The notes under the pieces: generated by a model | Databases searched by the model: none | What the model was told of the DNA's origin: nothing | The model's input: the letters and a program-made list of their open reading frames with translations, nothing else | Program-made: the position numbers and the translations under genes | Source of the DNA: Actinomycetales bacterium | GTDB taxonomy: Bacteria; Actinomycetota; Actinomycetes; Actinomycetales; Cellulomonadaceae | DNA length: 15,104 bases | Direction: 5' to 3' | Assembly (NCBI GenBank): GCA_012514835.1 | Contig: JAAYZM010000139.1 | Location: 1 to 15,104, forward strand | In this document: positions 13,999 through 15,104 of the stretch, piece by piece | Layout of the letters: every line of letters begins with the position of its first letter | How positions within the stretch are numbered: the stretch's first letter is position 1

Positions 13999-14886
13999 GT
14001 GAGCGAGACGCCGCTGCGACTGATGGCTGTCCACGCGCATCCCGACGACGAGTCGAGCAAGGGTGCCGCCACGATGGCGCGGTACGCCGCCGAGGGGGTC
14101 GAGGTGCTCGTCGTGACCTGCACGGGCGGCGAGCGGGGCGACGTGCTCAACCCGAAGCACCCGGCCGTCGAGGCGAGCCTCGACGCGATGCGCGAGGTGC
14201 GCCGCGGCGAGATGGCTGCCGCGGCCGCGGCGCTCGGGGTCCAGCAGCGCTGGCTGGGTTTCACGGACTCGGGCCTGCCCGAGGGCTACCCGGACGCGCC
14301 CGTGCCCGAGGACTCCTTCGCGAGCCTGTCCCTCGAGGAGGCCTCCGCGCCTCTCGTCGCGGCCGTGCGCGAGTTCCGCCCGCACGTCATGACCACGTAC
14401 GACCCCATGGGCGGCTACCCGCACCCCGACCACATCCGGTGCCACCAGGTGAGCGTCGAGGCGTTCGAGGCGGCGGGCGACCCGGACCGCTACCCCGAGG
14501 CGGGTGCGCCGTGGCAGGTCGCGAAGCTCTACTACAACCACTCGTTCTCGATCGCCCGGGCGCGCGCCCTGCACGAGGCCCTCGTGGCCGCGGGACTGCC
14601 CTCGCCCATGGGCGAGTGGATCGAGTCCCGCGAGGCGCGAGAGATCACCGAGCGCCCCGTGACGACCCACATCGAGTGCGCCGAGTACTTCGGCCAGCGT
14701 GACGCGGCCCTGCGCGCGCACGCGACGCAGATCGACCCCGACGGCTGGTTCTTCATGGTGCCGCGCGACGTCGAGGCGGCGACGTGGACCACGGAGGAGT
14801 ACGAGCTGGCCGTCTCGCACGTGACGACCGAGGTCCCGGAGGACGACCTGTTCGCCGGGCTGCGCGAGGAAGGTGACCGGTCATGA
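13999..14886 (+). CDS. mca: Mycothiol S-conjugate amidase
   Basis: 295 residues, the usual size. Mca is a cytosolic zinc amidase that cleaves mycothiol-toxin conjugates, releasing glucosaminyl-inositol and a mercapturic acid for export. AVHAHPDDESSKG gives zinc ligands His14 and Asp17, and GGYPHPDHIRCHQ gives His145; VTCTGGERGDVLN is also typical. KLYYNHSFS and the C-terminal Glu-rich end favour Mca over the related deacetylase MshB, though the two share the fold. GTG 13999 has AGGAGG at 13989-13994. The stop overlaps the next gene as ATGA, which implies translational coupling. Presence of mca implies that the host makes mycothiol. Confidence 0.95.
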   Translation: MSETPLRLMAVHAHPDDESSKGAATMARYAAEGVEVLVVTCTGGERGDVLNPKHPAVEASLDAMREVRRGEMAAAAAALGVQQRWLGFTDSGLPEGYPDAPVPEDSFASLSLEEASAPLVAAVREFRPHVMTTYDPMGGYPHPDHIRCHQVSVEAFEAAGDPDRYPEAGAPWQVAKLYYNHSFSIARARALHEALVAAGLPSPMGEWIESREAREITERPVTTHIECAEYFGQRDAALRAHATQIDPDGWFFMVPRDVEAATWTTEEYELAVSHVTTEVPEDDLFAGLREEGDRS

Positions 14887-15104
14887 GCGCCGTCGTGTCC
14901 AGTGCTGTCGCATGGTGGGCGGGAGTGCTCGCCGAGGCGACCCCGAGCCCGAGCCCCACGACGGGCTTGCGCGAGGGGCTCGAGGAGAGCGCCATCTCGC
15001 CCGGCCTCGCGGGCTTCCTCGCCGTGTTCGCGATCGCCGTCGCGTCGCTCGCGCTCTTCTACTCCCTCACGGGCAAGCTGCGCGGCGTCAAGCACCGCGG
15101 CGAG
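14883..15104 (+). CDS. Small membrane protein downstream of mca (3' end outside window)
   Basis: 74 codons are present. A weak N-terminal hydrophobic stretch (AVAWWAGVLAEA) is followed by a PSPSPTTG linker and one clear membrane helix at about 40-61 (SPGLAGFLAVFAIAVASLAL), then basic GKLRGVKHRGE. It resembles the small membrane proteins commonly found after mca in actinobacteria (Rv1083 position in M. tuberculosis); function unknown. AGGAAGG lies 8 nt before the ATG, which overlaps the mca stop by 4 nt. Probably only a few residues are missing. Confidence 0.8.
   Translation, partial: MSAVVSSAVAWWAGVLAEATPSPSPTTGLREGLEESAISPGLAGFLAVFAIAVASLALFYSLTGKLRGVKHRGE

Noticed and set aside
1..15104. 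tRNA, rRNA, CRISPR array, insertion sequence or prophage integrase
   Set aside because: Looked for and not seen: no transposase or integrase motifs, no regularly spaced repeats with spacers, and no cloverleaf-like sequence that I could support.

Overview
The window is very GC-rich DNA (about 70% by eye), with GTG/TTG starts, many antisense shadow frames and TAnnnT boxes placed 6 nt before start codons (leaderless genes). It carries mycothiol conjugate amidase, a DUF4307 protein and a DUF222/HNH protein, all typical of actinobacteria. The organism is therefore an actinomycete, probably a Micrococcales (Cellulomonas-like) lineage; genus cannot be settled from the sequence.

Layout, left to right: (1) 1-1166, minus, 3'-truncated FAD-linked alditol oxidase-like gene; (2) 1258-1512, plus, small three-helix membrane protein whose Shine-Dalgarno points to an ATC start; (3) 1552-3218, minus, DUF222/HNH endonuclease gene broken by one frameshift; (4) 3457-4665, plus, cystathionine gamma-synthase (metB), closed by a strong hairpin terminator; (5) 9400-4784, minus, two-gene operon of paralogous secreted proteins, each with a signal peptide, five beta-sandwich-like repeats, a Pro/Glu/Lys linker and a very basic double Ig-like tail; (6) 9583-10791, plus, threonine ammonia-lyase (ilvA) with one ACT domain; (7) 10805-12856, plus, 13 nt downstream of ilvA, a fusion of a trypsin-like serine protease to an MvdD/RimK-type ATP-grasp ligase; (8) 13320-12844, minus, greA; (9) 13908-13507, minus, DUF4307 membrane protein; (10) 13999-14886, plus, mca, overlapping by 4 nt the start of a small membrane protein that runs off the window.

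metB(+), greA(-), DUF4307(-), mca(+) and a small membrane gene(+) keep the order and orientation I recall from mycobacteria (Rv1079-Rv1083). The secreted paralog pair and the protease/ATP-grasp fusion look like accessory additions to this housekeeping block.

The best candidate for an undescribed system is the protease/ATP-grasp fusion. Between its two enzyme domains lies a segment with a 23-residue tandem repeat holding an invariant Thr and an Asp five residues later; across residues 243-316 there are seven Thr-x4-Asp pairs. Graspetide ATP-grasp enzymes join Thr/Ser hydroxyls to Asp/Glu side chains. I therefore propose, as inference only, that this protein carries its own substrate region, modifies it in cis and may cut it with its own protease. 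No separate precursor or transporter gene lies beside it.
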